A DNA stretch of 60,927 nt from Sphingomonas sp. TDK1 (lineage in GTDB: Bacteria; Pseudomonadota; Alphaproteobacteria; Sphingomonadales; Sphingomonadaceae). The notes under the pieces are model-generated. The model had not been told where the DNA came from and did not search any database. It saw nothing but the letters and a program-made list of their open reading frames with translations. Below, in pieces: positions 1 to 9,533 of the stretch (position 1 is the stretch's first letter; each line of letters begins with the position of its first letter). The position numbers and the translations under genes were made by a program. The stretch is from contig NZ_LXVY01000022.1 in the NCBI RefSeq assembly GCF_001650735.1, positions 1-60,927 on the forward strand. Direction: 5' to 3'.

Positions 1-2
1 GC

Positions 3-233
3 GGATCCTGGCGCGGTACCCGTCGCATCTGGGGCGGGCGACGCAAGGTCCGCGAGGCGCTCTACATCGCCGCGCTCAATGCCTCACGCCGCATTCCTGC
101 CCTCACCGCCATGCGCGACAGGATGCGCGCCAAGGGCAAATCACCCAAGACCATCCTCATCGCCGTCGCAAGACAACTTCTCGTCATCCTCAACGCCATG
201 ATCCGTAAACGACAGCCTATCACGCTCGCCTGA
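3..233 (+). CDS. IS110-family transposase, C-terminal part (cut by window edge)
   Basis: An open frame enters from the left edge and ends at TGA, giving the last 76 residues of a protein. The segment reads GSWRGTRRIWGGRRKVREAL, then a small helical region, then KGKSPKTILIAVARQLLVIL near the end. This resembles the Transposase_20 domain at the C-terminus of IS110-family DEDD transposases, in which a G-rich loop is followed by a conserved lysine/alanine helix. The sequence downstream to about 340 is A/T-richer and probably contains the IS right end, but its boundary cannot be fixed without the left end. The rest of the element lies outside the window. The family call is by eye. Confidence 0.7.
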   Translation, partial: GSWRGTRRIWGGRRKVREALYIAALNASRRIPALTAMRDRMRAKGKSPKTILIAVARQLLVILNAMIRKRQPITLA

Positions 234-344
234 CCGTCACAGTTGCCCCATAGAGAGCCTAACCATATCGTAAAAGTTCTGTGTCGAGAACATAAAAATT
301 CGTTGGAAATGACTGGTGTAAAGGGGGAGGCTACTATCCCCGGG

Positions 345-1490
345 TCACATCTCCGCGCCGGCTACAGGCTTCCATTCCGCAGAGACGGATGAGTCCGGCT
401 CCACGAGCCTGCGGGTGTCGCCTTCCATCCGCCAGCGCCGCGGATCGAGTCTTTCCAGTGCCCAGGCGGCTGCGCCGCGCACCACCGCGGCCGGGTCGTC
501 GAGCAGCGCCAGCACCGGCGCGACTAACTGCGCACTGCCGCTGTTGCCGGCGGCGATCAGGCAGTTGCGCACCATCCGGTCGCGACCGATGCGCTTGATC
601 GGCGAACCGGCGAACACCTCGCGGAAGCTCGCATCGTCCAGCGCCAGCAGGTCGGCGAGCTTGGGCACGGTAAGCTCGGCACGGGGATGGAAGGCGAGGT
701 TCGCTTGGGCGGCCGCCGCGAACTTGTTCCAGGGACACACCGCCAGGCAATCGTCGCAACCATAGATGCGGTTGCCGATCCCTTTGCGGAGTTCGCGGGG
801 GATGGGCCCCTTGTTCTCGATTGTCAGGTACGAGATGCAGCGGCGCGCATCGATGCGATAGGGGCCGGGGAAGGCGCCCGTGGGGCAGGCGGTCTGGCAG
901 GCATCGCAACTCCCGCAACCACCGCTGCTTGGGCCATCGGATGTCAGGTCCAGCGTGGTGTAGATCGCGCCGAGGAACAGCCAGCTGCCGTGGCTGCGGC
1001 TGACCAGGTTGGTGTGCTTGCCCTGCCAGCCCAGCCCCGCGGCTTCCGAGAGAGGCTTCTCCATAACCGGCGCGGTATCGACGAACACCTTCACTTCGGC
1101 GCCGGGCGCCTCGGCGACCAGCCAGCGGGCGAGCTCCTTCAGCCGCCGCTTGACCACGTCATGATAGTCGGCGCCCTGCGCATAGACCGAGATGCGGCCG
1201 ACCTCGCCTTCGCTGGCAAGTGCCAGCGGATCGGCGGCCGGGGCATAGCTCATGCCCAGCGCGATCACCGAGCGTACCTCGGGCCACAGGCCCTTGGGGC
1301 TGCCACGCTGCTCGGCGCGCTCCTCCATCCACAGCATGTCGCCGTGCGCGCCTTCGTCCAGCCATTGTCGCAGCCGCTCGGCGGTGCGCGGCGCGGCGTC
1401 TGCGTGCGCGATGCCGCATGCCGCAAAGCCGATCTCTGCCGCCTTCGCCTTCAGCTGTTCTTCGAGGGACTTGTCTTGCCGCACGCGCAC
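345..1490 (-). CDS. queG: epoxyqueuosine reductase QueG
   Basis: This 381-residue cytosolic enzyme performs the last step of queuosine synthesis in tRNA, reducing epoxyqueuosine to queuosine with a cobalamin cofactor and two 4Fe-4S clusters. The N-terminal DUF1730-like domain (residues about 10-175) contains the IGFAACGIA and [13 protein letters not shown] segments typical of QueG. Two ferredoxin-like cysteine groups follow: [15 protein letters not shown] and [16 protein letters not shown]-like C-terminus ([20 protein letters not shown]) completes the usual architecture, and the length is normal for the family. The gene is divergent from the ABC exporter, with only some 35 bp between the two starts, so their promoters must overlap or lie inside coding sequence. 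Confidence 0.95.
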   Translation of the reverse strand: MRVRQDKSLEEQLKAKAAEIGFAACGIAHADAAPRTAERLRQWLDEGAHGDMLWMEERAEQRGSPKGLWPEVRSVIALGMSYAPAADPLALASEGEVGRISVYAQGADYHDVVKRRLKELARWLVAEAPGAEVKVFVDTAPVMEKPLSEAAGLGWQGKHTNLVSRSHGSWLFLGAIYTTLDLTSDGPSSGGCGSCDACQTACPTGAFPGPYRIDARRCISYLTIENKGPIPRELRKGIGNRIYGCDDCLAVCPWNKFAAAAQANLAFHPRAELTVPKLADLLALDDASFREVFAGSPIKRIGRDRMVRNCLIAAGNSGSAQLVAPVLALLDDPAAVVRGAAAWALERLDPRRWRMEGDTRRLVEPDSSVSAEWKPVAGAEM

Positions 1491-1525
1491 CCGCTACCAC
1501 GTTGTGATTGCAAGGGGGAGGCATC

Positions 1526-2452
1526 GTGCAGCAACTCGCCGTCAGTGCCTCTGGGCTGGTCAAGCGTTTCGGTGAGCGGCGTGCCGTCGATGGCGTCGGC
1601 ATTGCGGTGCCCAAGGGGCTCATCTATGGCGTGCTCGGCCCCAATGGTGCGGGCAAGACCACCACGCTGCGCATGCTGCTCGGCATCATCGAGCCGGACG
1701 AGGGGGAGCGCACCCTGCTTGGCAGCAGCCACCCACGGGATATGAGCGACCATGTCGGGTATCTGCCCGAAGAGCGCGGCCTCTATCCCAACATGAAGTG
1801 CCGGGAAGCGATCGCCTTCATGGGTGCGCTGCGCGGCCTGCCCTGGGCGATCGGTCGCAAGCGGGCGGGGGCGCTCCTTGAAAGCGCCGGCCTCGCCCAT
1901 GCCGCCGATGACAAGATCCGCAAGCTTTCGAAAGGCATGGCGCAACTGGTCCAGCTGCTCGGATCGGTGGTCCACGAGCCCGAACTGCTGGTGCTCGACG
2001 AACCCTTTTCGGGGCTCGACCCGGTCAACCAGGAGCGACTGGAGCTGCTGATCCGCGGCCAGCGCGACCGGGGTGCGACGATCCTCTTCTCCACCCATGT
2101 CATGGCGCATGCCGAGCGACTGTGCGAGCGCATCTCGGTAATCGCTGGTGGCAAGGTGCGGTTCGAGGGCACGGTCGACGAGGCACGCGCGCTGCTGCCG
2201 CTGCGGGCGCGCTACACGCCGCATCATAATGCCGATGCGATTGGCGCGATGCTGCCCGCCGATGCAGTGCGCGCGGGGGGGAGCTGGCGGTTCACGGTAC
2301 CGGAGGGCGGCATCGAGGCACTGCTCGTCCGTTTGATCGACGCGGGCCACGGCATCGCCGGCCTGTCCATCGAGCGGCCGGGCCTGCACGACGCCTTTGT
2401 GCGCATCGTCGGTGCCGAGGCGCTGGCGGATCAACCGGAGGTCATCGCATGA
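1526..2452 (+). CDS. ABC transporter ATP-binding protein (NatA-like)
   Basis: This is the nucleotide-binding subunit of an ABC-2 type exporter. Visible motifs are Walker A (GPNGAGKTTTL), a signature-like LSKGMAQLVQLL in place of LSGGQ, Walker B with LLVLDEPFSGLDP, and a switch histidine in FSTHVMAHAE. The C-terminal 80 residues look like the DUF4162 domain found after NatA-type ATPases. I chose the GTG at 1526, which sits directly behind AGGGGGAGG; a TTG six codons upstream stays in frame but would bury that ribosome binding site. The stop overlaps the permease start by four bases (ATGA), so the pair is translationally coupled. The substrate is unknown; NatAB relatives export sodium. Confidence 0.9.
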   Translation: MQQLAVSASGLVKRFGERRAVDGVGIAVPKGLIYGVLGPNGAGKTTTLRMLLGIIEPDEGERTLLGSSHPRDMSDHVGYLPEERGLYPNMKCREAIAFMGALRGLPWAIGRKRAGALLESAGLAHAADDKIRKLSKGMAQLVQLLGSVVHEPELLVLDEPFSGLDPVNQERLELLIRGQRDRGATILFSTHVMAHAERLCERISVIAGGKVRFEGTVDEARALLPLRARYTPHHNADAIGAMLPADAVRAGGSWRFTVPEGGIEALLVRLIDAGHGIAGLSIERPGLHDAFVRIVGAEALADQPEVIA

Positions 2453-3657
2453 TGCCGCGTTTCCTTCGCCAGGCGTTCACCATCGCCCGCCGCGACCTCA
2501 CCGCGACGGTAATGACGCCCACCTTCCTGCTCTTCCTGCTGAGCCCGTTGCTGATGATCGGGTTCGGCGTGATCGGTGGCCTGAGCGGGCAGGCGGCGAG
2601 CAGTGCCGGCGAAGCGCGCCAGTGGATTGTCGCAATCGCACCCGCTGGCCAGCAGGAGGCGCTGCGCGCAGCCGATCGCGAGTTGCGCAGCGTGTTCAGT
2701 CGGGACTCGGCCCGACCTCGCCTGCGGCTCGATACACTCGGAGGCGATCCCGCAGAGCAGGCGCGTGCGCTTTTTGATTCGGAGGCGATCGAGGCCGCGG
2801 CCGTGCTCTACGGTCCGCTGGACCATCCGACGGTGCTGCGGCGTTCGGGCGACGAGGCTGAGGGGCGCTATCTCGCGGCGCTCGCTGCGCAGGCGCTGCG
2901 GGCCGAGCACGCGCCGGGCATCGGCAGTACCCCGCGCTTCGAGACCATTGCCGTGGAAGCGCCAACGGTCAGCGGGCGGGGGCAGGCGGCGTACTTCTCC
3001 ACCTTCGCGATCTTTCTCGTCACGCTGATGCTCTCCGGCCAGGCAGTGGGCGCGATGGCGGAGGAGCGGTCGAACAAGGTGATCGAGATCCTTGCCGCGG
3101 CGGTGCCGCTGGAAAGCGTGTTCTTCGGCAAGCTGCTTGGTGCCTTTGGCTCGGCGTTGCTCTTCGTTGCCTTCTGGGGAACGCTGGTCGCCAATCTGCC
3201 GAAGCTGATGCCGCCGGCCATGGCGGGCGCGCTGTCCGATTTGAGCGTGGCGGTCGGGCCGATCTTCCCGTTGCTGCTGATCGGCTATTTCGTGATGGCC
3301 TATCTGCTGCAGAGCGCGGTGTTTCTCGGCGTCGGCGCACTCGCCTCCACCCAGCGCGAGATCCAGATGCTGTCGCTGCCGATCACCATCTTCCAGTTCG
3401 CGATGTTCGGCACGTCTTCCTATGCGGCCGGCAATCCTGCAAGCTGGGTCGCCACCATAGCGGAGATCGTGCCGTTCAGCTCGCCTATGGCGATGGCGGC
3501 ACGCGCGGCGAACTCCCCGGAGCTGTGGCCGCACGCGTTCGCTTTTGCCTGGCAGGCGTTGTGGGTGGCGATTACGTTGACGATCGCGGCGCGGTTGTTC
3601 CGGCGCGGCGTGCTGAAGTCGGGAACGCCAAAGCGAGGCAAGAAGGCAGTAGCCTGA
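2449..3657 (+). CDS. ABC-2 type transporter permease (NatB-like)
   Basis: This is the 402-residue membrane partner of the preceding ATPase. It has an N-terminal transmembrane helix (TFLLFLLSPLLMIGFGVIGG), a large periplasmic region of roughly 130 residues, then five or so hydrophobic segments beginning near FSTFAIFLVTLMLSGQAVGA. A conserved EERSNKVIEILAAAVPLE segment between helices is characteristic of the ABC2_membrane_3/NatB family and contacts the ATPase. The ATG overlaps the upstream stop. Topology and the EERSNK motif make the family assignment safe; the exported substrate cannot be read from the sequence. Confidence 0.9.
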   Translation: MMPRFLRQAFTIARRDLTATVMTPTFLLFLLSPLLMIGFGVIGGLSGQAASSAGEARQWIVAIAPAGQQEALRAADRELRSVFSRDSARPRLRLDTLGGDPAEQARALFDSEAIEAAAVLYGPLDHPTVLRRSGDEAEGRYLAALAAQALRAEHAPGIGSTPRFETIAVEAPTVSGRGQAAYFSTFAIFLVTLMLSGQAVGAMAEERSNKVIEILAAAVPLESVFFGKLLGAFGSALLFVAFWGTLVANLPKLMPPAMAGALSDLSVAVGPIFPLLLIGYFVMAYLLQSAVFLGVGALASTQREIQMLSLPITIFQFAMFGTSSYAAGNPASWVATIAEIVPFSSPMAMAARAANSPELWPHAFAFAWQALWVAITLTIAARLFRRGVLKSGTPKRGKKAVA

Positions 3658-3668
3658 CGATGGACGTT

Positions 3669-3755
3669 CCCCTCCCGCGTGGGGAGGGGCCGGAACCTAA
3701 CAGCGCTTCTAGCACGTCGATCCCTCCGCTGCCCCTCGCGCAAGCGGGAGGGGCG
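3669..3755. repeat. dispersed intergenic palindromic repeat, copy A1
   Basis: Two short GC-rich hairpins of the CCCCTCCCGC / GCGGGAGGGG type flank a less symmetric core containing GGAACCT, GCGCTTCTA and CACGTC. The same arrangement, with the same core words in order, recurs between hisA and hisH. It lies between the end of the ABC permease gene and the end of the small lipoprotein gene, and is probably a non-autonomous dispersed repeat of this genome that may also act as a terminator for the convergent genes. Confidence 0.65.
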
Positions 3756-3764
3756 GAATTGAAT

Positions 3765-4028
3765 TCAATGCGCCGCGTCATCGATCGCGTTGCCGGCGCG
3801 ATCGACGCCGTTCGCCAGCGCATCACCGGTATCGTCCGCGCCTTCGCGGATCGCGCGGCCGGCGGCGTCGGCGCGGTTCTCGATCCGATCGCCCAGCCGG
3901 TCGGCCGCATTGGCCAGCGAGTCGCCGGTACGATCGAGCGAATTGTCGACGCGGTCTTCGGTGCTCGGCGAGCAGGCGGCGAGGCCGAGTGCCAGCGCGG
4001 GAAGCAGAACGGACAGAGTCTTCGACAT
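3765..4028 (-). CDS. small lipoprotein with heptad-like Asn/Asp repeats
   Basis: The predicted 87-residue protein begins MSKTLSVLLPALALGLAAC, a classical lipoprotein signal with lipobox LAAC. The mature part is an amphipathic, Asp/Asn/Ala-rich repeat (DRVDNSLDRTGDSLANAADR and related) with a spacing of about 11 residues, suggesting a long helix or coiled structure like small outer-membrane-anchored Lpp-type or apolipoprotein-like proteins. The ATG at 4028 was chosen because AGGAGA lies just upstream and the signal peptide starts there; an in-frame ATG further upstream would overlap the rpiB start. No specific function is known. Genes of this kind are common in sphingomonads. Confidence 0.75.
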   Translation of the reverse strand: MSKTLSVLLPALALGLAACSPSTEDRVDNSLDRTGDSLANAADRLGDRIENRADAAGRAIREGADDTGDALANGVDRAGNAIDDAAH

Positions 4029-4080
4029 ATGGTCTCCTGGGTGTCTAGCCAGCGGGCGCACACGCGCGTAGAGGGCCGCC

Positions 4081-4533
4081 ATGCAAGACCGCATCGCCCT
4101 CGCCTCGGATCACGCCGCCTACGTAATGAAGGCAGAACTCGCCGATTGGTTGCGCGCAGCCGGTCATGACGTGCTCGATCTGGGCACCAACGGACCCGAG
4201 AGCGTCGACTATCCGGACTATGGCTACCGGCTCGGCAAGGCGATCGAGACCGGCGAGGCGACCTTCGGCATCGCGCTGTGCGGATCGGGGATCGGCATCT
4301 CGATCGCGGTCAACCGCAACCCCGCCGCCCGCTGTGCGCTCGTATCCGAGCCGCTTTCCGCCGGCCTTGCGCGCGAGCATAACGATGCCAATGTCATCGC
4401 GCTCGGCGCGCGGATGATCGGCATCGAGATGGCCAAGGCCTGCATCACCCAGTTTCTCGAAACGGCTTTCCTCGGCGATCGGCACGTCCGTCGCGTGGAC
4501 AAGCTGAGCAACCCCGAAAGGAGCCCCGCATGA
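4081..4533 (+). CDS. rpiB: ribose 5-phosphate isomerase B
   Basis: RpiB interconverts ribose 5-phosphate and ribulose 5-phosphate in the non-oxidative pentose phosphate pathway. The 150-residue protein shows the RpiB/LacAB fold: ALASDHAAY at the N-terminus, [14 protein letters not shown], the active-site loop [13 protein letters not shown] with its catalytic cysteine near residue 69, and the phosphate-contact segment [16 protein letters not shown]. Its last codons overlap the glyA start (ATGA), so rpiB and glyA are coupled. Linkage of rpiB to glyA is common in alphaproteobacteria. Confidence 0.95.
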   Translation: MQDRIALASDHAAYVMKAELADWLRAAGHDVLDLGTNGPESVDYPDYGYRLGKAIETGEATFGIALCGSGIGISIAVNRNPAARCALVSEPLSAGLAREHNDANVIALGARMIGIEMAKACITQFLETAFLGDRHVRRVDKLSNPERSPA

Positions 4534-5837
4534 GCACCAATCCCGTTACGGCAGGCCTTCAGCCGGATGGCTTCTTCACCAAAAGCCTGAGCGACGTCGA
4601 TCCGGCGGTCTTCGCCGGCGTCGAGCACGAGCTCGCCCGCGAGCAGCATCAGATCGAACTGATCGCCAGCGAGAACATCGTCTCCAAGGCGGTGCTCGAG
4701 GCGCAGGGCTCGGTGTTCACCAACAAGTACGCCGAGGGCTATCCCGGCAAGCGCTATTACCAGGGCTGCCACCCGTCCGACGAGGTCGAGCAGCTGGCGA
4801 TCGATCGCGCCAAGCAGCTGTTCGACTGCGGCTTCGCCAACGTCCAGCCGCACTCGGGCGCGCAGGCCAATGGCGCGGTGATGCTCGCGCTGACCAAGCC
4901 GGGCGATACCATCCTCGGTCTCAGCCTCGATGCCGGCGGCCACCTGACCCACGGCGCGCGCGCGGCGATGAGCGGCAAGTGGTTCAACGCGGTCCAGTAT
5001 GGCGTGCGCCCCGACGATCACCTGATCGACTATGACCAGGTCGCGGCGCTCGCCCGCGAGCACAAGCCCAAGCTGATCATCACCGGCGGATCGGCCTATC
5101 CGCGCCACATCGATTTCGCCCGCTTCCGCGCGATCGCGGATGAAGTGGGCGCGATGTTCATGGTGGATATGGCGCACTTCGCCGGTCTCGTCGCCGGCGG
5201 CGTGCACCCGACCCCGTTCGGCCACGCGCATGTGGTCACCACCACCACGCACAAGACGCTGCGCGGTCCGCGCGGCGGCATGATCCTCACCAATGACGAG
5301 GCGATCGCCAAGAAGATCAACTCGGCGGTGTTCCCGGGCCTGCAGGGCGGTCCGCTGATGCACGTCATTGCCGCCAAGGCGGTCGCGTTCGGCGAGGCGC
5401 TGCGCCCCGAGTTCAAGAGCTATGCCGCAGCGGTCGTCGAGAACGCCAAGGTGCTGGCGGCGACGCTCAAGGAGCGTGGTGCCAACCTCGTCTCGGGCGG
5501 CACCGACACGCATCTGGCGCTGGTCGACCTCACCCCGCTCGGCGTGACCGGCAAGGACGCCGACGAGGCGCTGGAACGCGCGGCGATCACCTGCAACAAG
5601 AACGGCATCCCCAACGATCCGCTGCCGCCGATGAAGACCAGCGGTATCCGCGTCGGCTCGCCGGCGGGCACCACCCGCGGCTTCGGCCCGGCCGAGTTCC
5701 GCGAGATCGGCAATATGGTCGCCGACGTGCTTGAGGGCCTGCGCGCAAAGGGCGAGGCGGGCGACGCCGCAGTCGAGGCCGATGTGAAGGCTCGCGTCCG
5801 CGCGCTGTGCGAACGTTTCCCGATCTACGGCGGCTAA
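4530..5837 (+). CDS. glyA: serine hydroxymethyltransferase
   Basis: GlyA converts serine and tetrahydrofolate to glycine and 5,10-methylene-tetrahydrofolate using pyridoxal phosphate. The 435-residue protein is of normal length. Recognisable segments are [19 protein letters not shown], the [14 protein letters not shown] motif, [26 protein letters not shown] and the PLP lysine in [14 protein letters not shown] at about residue 242. It is the second gene of the rpiB-glyA-nrdR-trmJ run, with four-base overlap upstream and no gap downstream, which implies one transcript. No glycine riboswitch was seen in front of the run. Confidence 0.97.
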   Translation: MSTNPVTAGLQPDGFFTKSLSDVDPAVFAGVEHELAREQHQIELIASENIVSKAVLEAQGSVFTNKYAEGYPGKRYYQGCHPSDEVEQLAIDRAKQLFDCGFANVQPHSGAQANGAVMLALTKPGDTILGLSLDAGGHLTHGARAAMSGKWFNAVQYGVRPDDHLIDYDQVAALAREHKPKLIITGGSAYPRHIDFARFRAIADEVGAMFMVDMAHFAGLVAGGVHPTPFGHAHVVTTTTHKTLRGPRGGMILTNDEAIAKKINSAVFPGLQGGPLMHVIAAKAVAFGEALRPEFKSYAAAVVENAKVLAATLKERGANLVSGGTDTHLALVDLTPLGVTGKDADEALERAAITCNKNGIPNDPLPPMKTSGIRVGSPAGTTRGFGPAEFREIGNMVADVLEGLRAKGEAGDAAVEADVKARVRALCERFPIYGG

Positions 5838-6299
5838 GTGCGCTGCCCCTTCTGTTCCAATGAAGCCAGCCAGGTAAAGGATAGCCGCCCCACCGACGAT
5901 GGGGCGGCGATCCGGCGGCGCCGGCAATGCGAGGCGTGCGGGGCGCGCTTCACCACCTTCGAGCGCATCCAGCTGCGCGACCTGACGGTCGTGAAAAGCG
6001 GGGACCGGCGCGAGCCGTTCGAGCGCGAGAAGCTGATGCGCTCGGTCTCCACCGCCTGCCGCAAGCGGCCTATCCAGCCCGCGCAGATCGAGCGGCTGGT
6101 CTCGGGCATCCAACGACAATTGGAAACGACCGGCGAGAGCGAAATCCCCTCCCAGCGCATCGGCGAGCTGGTGATGGAAGCGCTCAAGGGCCTCGATTCG
6201 GTGGCCTATATCCGCTTCGCCAGCGTGTATAAGGACTTCCGCGAGGCGAAGGATTTCGAGGAATTCGCCGGTAACGTCAGCGAGGTCGGCAAAAGTTGA
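5838..6299 (+). CDS. nrdR: transcriptional repressor NrdR
   Basis: NrdR is the nucleotide-sensing repressor of ribonucleotide reductase genes. The 153-residue protein has the N-terminal zinc ribbon with CPFC and CEAC pairs, the [17 protein letters not shown] segment, and an ATP-cone domain ([13 protein letters not shown] onward). It uses a GTG start immediately after the glyA stop, as is usual for the conserved glyA-nrdR pair in alphaproteobacteria. The end overlaps the next gene by four bases. Confidence 0.96.
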   Translation: MRCPFCSNEASQVKDSRPTDDGAAIRRRRQCEACGARFTTFERIQLRDLTVVKSGDRREPFEREKLMRSVSTACRKRPIQPAQIERLVSGIQRQLETTGESEIPSQRIGELVMEALKGLDSVAYIRFASVYKDFREAKDFEEFAGNVSEVGKS

Positions 6300-7018
6300 A
6301 TTCCCCCGTGATCGTGCTCGTCCGCCCGCAATTGGGCGAGAATATCGGCAAGGCCGCGCGCGCCATGCTCAACTTCGGGCTGACCGAGATGCGCCTGGTT
6401 TCCCCCCGCGACGGCTGGCCGAATCCCTCGGCTGGCCCCGCGGCGAGCGGTGCCGACATCGTGCTGGAAAAGGCGCAGGTGTTCAGGAGCGTCGCCGATG
6501 CGGTCGCGGATTGCGCGCAGGTCTACGCCACCACGGTGCGCAAGCGCGGGGTGACCAAGCCGGTGGTGACGCCCGAGGTCGCCGCGCGCGAGATCCATGG
6601 TGCCCCCACCCGCAGCGCGATCCTGTTCGGGCCGGAGCGCTCGGGGCTGGAAACCGACGATGTGGCGCTTGCCCGTACGATCATCACCGTGCCGATCAAT
6701 CCCGAGTTCGGTTCGCTGAACCTGGCGCAGGCGGTGATCCTGGTCGCCTATGAATGGTCGAAGCATGTCGGGCTGGAGAGCCCACCGCTGGTCGACCTGG
6801 AGCCGCCGGCGCCGCAGGAGGAACTGGACGGGATGATCGGCCAGCTCGACGCAATGCTGGACGAATCGGGCTATTATTTCCCGCCGGACCGGGTGCCGTC
6901 GACCAAGCGCACGTTGCGCACGCTGCTCACCAAGCCGCGCTGGTCGAGCCAGGAACTGCGCACGCTGCGCGGGGTGCTCTCCGCGCTCGACGGCAGGAAG
7001 CGCCACCGGGCGGAGTAA
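6296..7018 (+). CDS. SPOUT-family RNA methyltransferase (TrmJ-like)
   Basis: This 240-residue protein belongs to the SpoU/TrmH class of RNA 2'-O-ribose methyltransferases and is closest in layout to TrmJ, which modifies tRNA position 32. Motif 1 is seen as [21 protein letters not shown], motif 2 as [14 protein letters not shown], and motif 3, which forms the SAM-binding knot, as [17 protein letters not shown]-terminal helical tail of about 80 residues matches TrmJ rather than TrmL. The TTG start overlaps the nrdR stop (TTGA); a GTG four codons later is a possible alternative. It ends the rpiB transcript before a palindromic repeat. Confidence 0.85.
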   Translation: MNSPVIVLVRPQLGENIGKAARAMLNFGLTEMRLVSPRDGWPNPSAGPAASGADIVLEKAQVFRSVADAVADCAQVYATTVRKRGVTKPVVTPEVAAREIHGAPTRSAILFGPERSGLETDDVALARTIITVPINPEFGSLNLAQAVILVAYEWSKHVGLESPPLVDLEPPAPQEELDGMIGQLDAMLDESGYYFPPDRVPSTKRTLRTLLTKPRWSSQELRTLRGVLSALDGRKRHRAE

Positions 7019-7055
7019 CGGCCTGCCGCCAGCAGTCCGCCCGCAACCTGACCAT

Positions 7056-7152
7056 CGTCATTCCGGCGAAAGCCGGAATCCATTGGGGTCGCCGGCGGGG
7101 CTTTTGCTGTGGCGTAGTGGCGAATGGATCCCGGCTTTCGCCGGGATGACGG
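7056..7152. repeat. long imperfect inverted repeat between convergent genes
   Basis: A left arm CGTCATTCCGGCGAAAGCCGG and a right arm CCGGCTTTCGCCGGGATGACG face each other across about 55 bases, and each arm is itself a small palindrome. This CATTCCGGCGAAAGCCGGAATCC type of element is widespread between genes in sphingomonads and related bacteria and is thought to be a miniature dispersed repeat. Here it separates the end of the methyltransferase gene from the end of the DEAD helicase gene, where it could stop transcription from both sides. Confidence 0.75.
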
Positions 7153-7210
7153 CTTGAAGTAGAGCGAACAGCTCCCATTCCACGCCGGGAAGGGGAGCAT
7201 ATCTCAAGCC

Positions 7211-8929
7211 TCAGCGGCGCGGCGGGCCCTTGCGGAAGCCGCCGGGTTTGCCGTTGGCATTGCTGCGGTTCGGCGGACCGCGACGCACGGGGCCATCGGC
7301 ACGCGCGCCGGGCTGCGGCGCTTCGGTCGAGCGCTCGATGCGGATGCCGTCGTCGTCGTCGCCCGCGGTGCGCGCGAACTTGTCGACCGCCGCCGCGAAC
7401 TTCGCCGCCAGCGGCGCCGGGATCTGGAAGTGCGTCTCGTTCGCCGCGATGCGAATCGCGCCGACTTCGTTGCGGGTGATATGCCCGCGACGGCAGATCA
7501 GCGGCAGGATCCAGCGCGGGTCGGCGTTCTGGCGACGGCCGATGTCCATGCGGAACCAGACAGTGTCGTCGAAGCCGGGGCGGTGACGCTCCTGCTGCGC
7601 GGCGCGGCGGGCTTCCGGCGTCGCCTCGATCAGCTCTTCCGGCTCGGGCAGCTGCGAGCGGTGGGCACGGACCAGCGCGGCGGCGATCTCGGCCGGGGTC
7701 TTCTCGGCGAGCAGACGCTCGGCCAGCGCCACGTCTTCCTCGTCCGTCTCGATCGGCTGGAGCAACGCGGCGATCAGACGTTCGCGATCCGCCGCGCGGA
7801 TCTGCTCGGGCGTCGGTGCGTCGATCCACTCCGCCGGGATGCGCGCGCCGTGCAGCATCTGCTCGACGCGGCGGCGGCGCGGATAGGGGACGATGAGGAC
7901 GGCGGTGCCCTTCTTGCCCGCGCGGCCGGTACGGCCCGAACGGTGCTGGAGCGTCTCCGCATCGCGCGGCAGCTCCACGTGCACCACCAGCGTCAGCGTC
8001 GGCAGGTCGATCCCGCGGGCGGCGACGTCGGTGGCGACGCAGACGCGCGCGCGACGATCGCGCAGTGCCTGCAGCGCATGGTTGCGCTCGGACTGCGAAT
8101 GCTCTCCGGACAGCGCCACGGCGGCGAAGCCGCGCTCCATCAGGCTGGCATGGAGATGGCGGACATTGTCGCGCGTCGCGCAGAACAGGATTGCCGTCTC
8201 CGCCTCGTGCAGGCGCAGCAGGTTGATCACGACATGCTCGATGTCCGCTGGCGCAACGGTCACCGCCTGATAGCTGATGTCGCCATGCCCGCGATCGTCG
8301 CTCTTGGTGGTGATCTGGAAGGCGTTGCGCTGGTAGCGCTTGGCCAGCGCCACGATCGGGCGCGGCATCGTCGCCGAGAAGAGCAGCGTGCGGCGGCCTT
8401 CCGGCGTCGCGTCGAGGATCGCTTCCAGCTCCTCGCGGAAGCCCATGTCGAGCATCTCGTCGGCCTCGTCGAGCACCGCGACGCGCAGGCTGGACAGGTC
8501 GAGCGCGCCGCGCTCGAGATGGTCGCGCAGACGGCCCGGCGTGCCGACGACGATGTGCGCGCCGTGATTCAGCGTGCGACGCTCCTTCGAGGCGTCCATG
8601 CCGCCGACGCAGGTGGCGATGCGCGCACCCGCCGGGCTGTACAGCCAGATCAGCTCGCGGCTGACCTGCAGCGCCAGCTCGCGCGTCGGCGCGATGATCA
8701 GGGCGAGCGGCGCACCGGCGGGCGGCAGCATCTCTTCGCCGGCGAGTAGTTCGGGCGCCATGGCGAGGCCGAAGGCGACCGTCTTGCCAGACCCGGTCTG
8801 GGCGGAAACGATGAGGTCGCGGCCCGCGGCCTGGTCTTCCAGGACGGCGGATTGGACCGGGGTCAGCGTGGAATAGCCACGCTGTTCCAGCGCCTCGGCG
8901 AGGCGCGTCGGGAGATTTGAAATAGACAT
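7211..8929 (-). CDS. DEAD-box RNA helicase with DbpA-type RNA-binding domain
   Basis: An ATP-dependent RNA helicase, likely in ribosome assembly or cold-stress RNA remodelling. The 572-residue protein has all core motifs in order: Q motif with TPVQ, AQTGSGKT, PTRELALQ, GTPGRLRDHL, VLDEADEMLD, FSATMPR, ATDVAARGID and HRSGRTGRAG. Residues from about 450 contain WILPLICRRGHITRNEVGAI, a DbpA RNA-binding domain, followed by a Gly/Arg/Pro-rich basic tail. I start at the ATG of MSISNLPTRLAEAL, which begins the Q-motif region; an in-frame ATG 15 codons earlier lacks homology. Orthologues are called DeaD/CsdA-like or DbpA-like, so no symbol is given. Confidence 0.92.
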   Translation of the reverse strand: MSISNLPTRLAEALEQRGYSTLTPVQSAVLEDQAAGRDLIVSAQTGSGKTVAFGLAMAPELLAGEEMLPPAGAPLALIIAPTRELALQVSRELIWLYSPAGARIATCVGGMDASKERRTLNHGAHIVVGTPGRLRDHLERGALDLSSLRVAVLDEADEMLDMGFREELEAILDATPEGRRTLLFSATMPRPIVALAKRYQRNAFQITTKSDDRGHGDISYQAVTVAPADIEHVVINLLRLHEAETAILFCATRDNVRHLHASLMERGFAAVALSGEHSQSERNHALQALRDRRARVCVATDVAARGIDLPTLTLVVHVELPRDAETLQHRSGRTGRAGKKGTAVLIVPYPRRRRVEQMLHGARIPAEWIDAPTPEQIRAADRERLIAALLQPIETDEEDVALAERLLAEKTPAEIAAALVRAHRSQLPEPEELIEATPEARRAAQQERHRPGFDDTVWFRMDIGRRQNADPRWILPLICRRGHITRNEVGAIRIAANETHFQIPAPLAAKFAAAVDKFARTAGDDDDGIRIERSTEAPQPGARADGPVRRGPPNRSNANGKPGGFRKGPPRR

Positions 8930-8997
8930 TGAGACCCTAAAAATGGGGCTACGCGCGGCGCACCGCAAGCCCATACGACAGTGGCAGGCGCGCCCCT

Positions 8998-9246
8998 CTA
9001 TCCTCGCGCGCGATCGATAAGCCAGACAGCGAGCGAGAGGGCGAACCCCACCGCAAGCCCGGCCAGCAGCCCCGCCGTCGCTTGTCCGCGTAAGGCTCCG
9101 GCCACTGCGCCGACGAGAATGCTCGCCGTCAACAGGAAGCCGCCGGCCATCGGCGAACGCGAAGAGGTGGACTGCATGCGGCCCTTTGCCACGAATCCGC
9201 GCGTCGCGCCAGCCTCACCCATGGTTTCCCGATCGTTCACCAGCAT
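8998..9246 (-). CDS. small two-helix membrane protein, unknown
   Basis: The last 50 of 82 residues form two hydrophobic segments, GGFLLTASILVGAVAGALRG and TAGLLAGLAVGFALSLAVWLID, joined by a short Gly/Gln/Ala loop and closed by a basic tail. This resembles small inner-membrane proteins such as AtpI/AtpZ-like hairpins, but no specific family was recognised. The start is uncertain: ATG codons at 9246, 9222 and 9177 are all in frame, and only the last 60 residues look constrained. It lies upstream of the DEAD helicase gene on the same strand. Confidence 0.5.
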   Translation of the reverse strand: MLVNDRETMGEAGATRGFVAKGRMQSTSSRSPMAGGFLLTASILVGAVAGALRGQATAGLLAGLAVGFALSLAVWLIDRARG

Positions 9247-9320
9247 CGTCCACCGGAGCGGAGGGAAATCGGCGTATCAGGCTGGCACGGGCCGGGAGCT
9301 CACCGTGTGCTGGAGTTGCA

Positions 9321-9533
9321 ATGGACGTCTATCCCTATCTGGGCGATCGGGACGAAGTGAACGACGCCGCCGATCTGATTCGGCGCTTCGGCGAAGCTGC
9401 CTGCGGGGAGGCGGCTGCACGCGCCGATGCCAGCCGCGACCTCGGCAATGTCGTGCACTTCTGCCGCTGGCGCCAGATCGAGCGGCTGGTGCTGCTTCTG
9501 TCGGTAAAAAAGGTGCTAGGTACCGTGCATTGA
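9321..9533 (+). CDS. small conserved protein (DUF6961-like), unknown function
   Basis: A 70-residue soluble protein beginning MDVYPYLGDRDEVNDAADL. It contains an Arg/Ala-rich helix, then DLGNVVHFCRWRQIERLVLL and a terminal GTVH. Proteins with the pattern FC-WRQIER and a final GTVH recur as short stand-alone genes in sphingomonads; I recall the label DUF6961 but cannot verify it. The start was set at the ATG because the conserved part begins there. It stands alone between the small membrane protein and the SLC13 permease genes. No function can be inferred. Confidence 0.55.
   Translation: MDVYPYLGDRDEVNDAADLIRRFGEAACGEAAARADASRDLGNVVHFCRWRQIERLVLLLSVKKVLGTVH

Noticed and set aside
4081..4100. 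Glycine riboswitch before the rpiB-glyA run
   Set aside because: The gap upstream of rpiB is only about 50 bases and shows no paired glycine-aptamer structure.
4224..6119. 631-codon open frame on the minus strand opposite glyA and nrdR
   Set aside because: It is the antisense shadow of two certain genes in GC-rich DNA; the product is Arg/Ala/His-rich without motifs.
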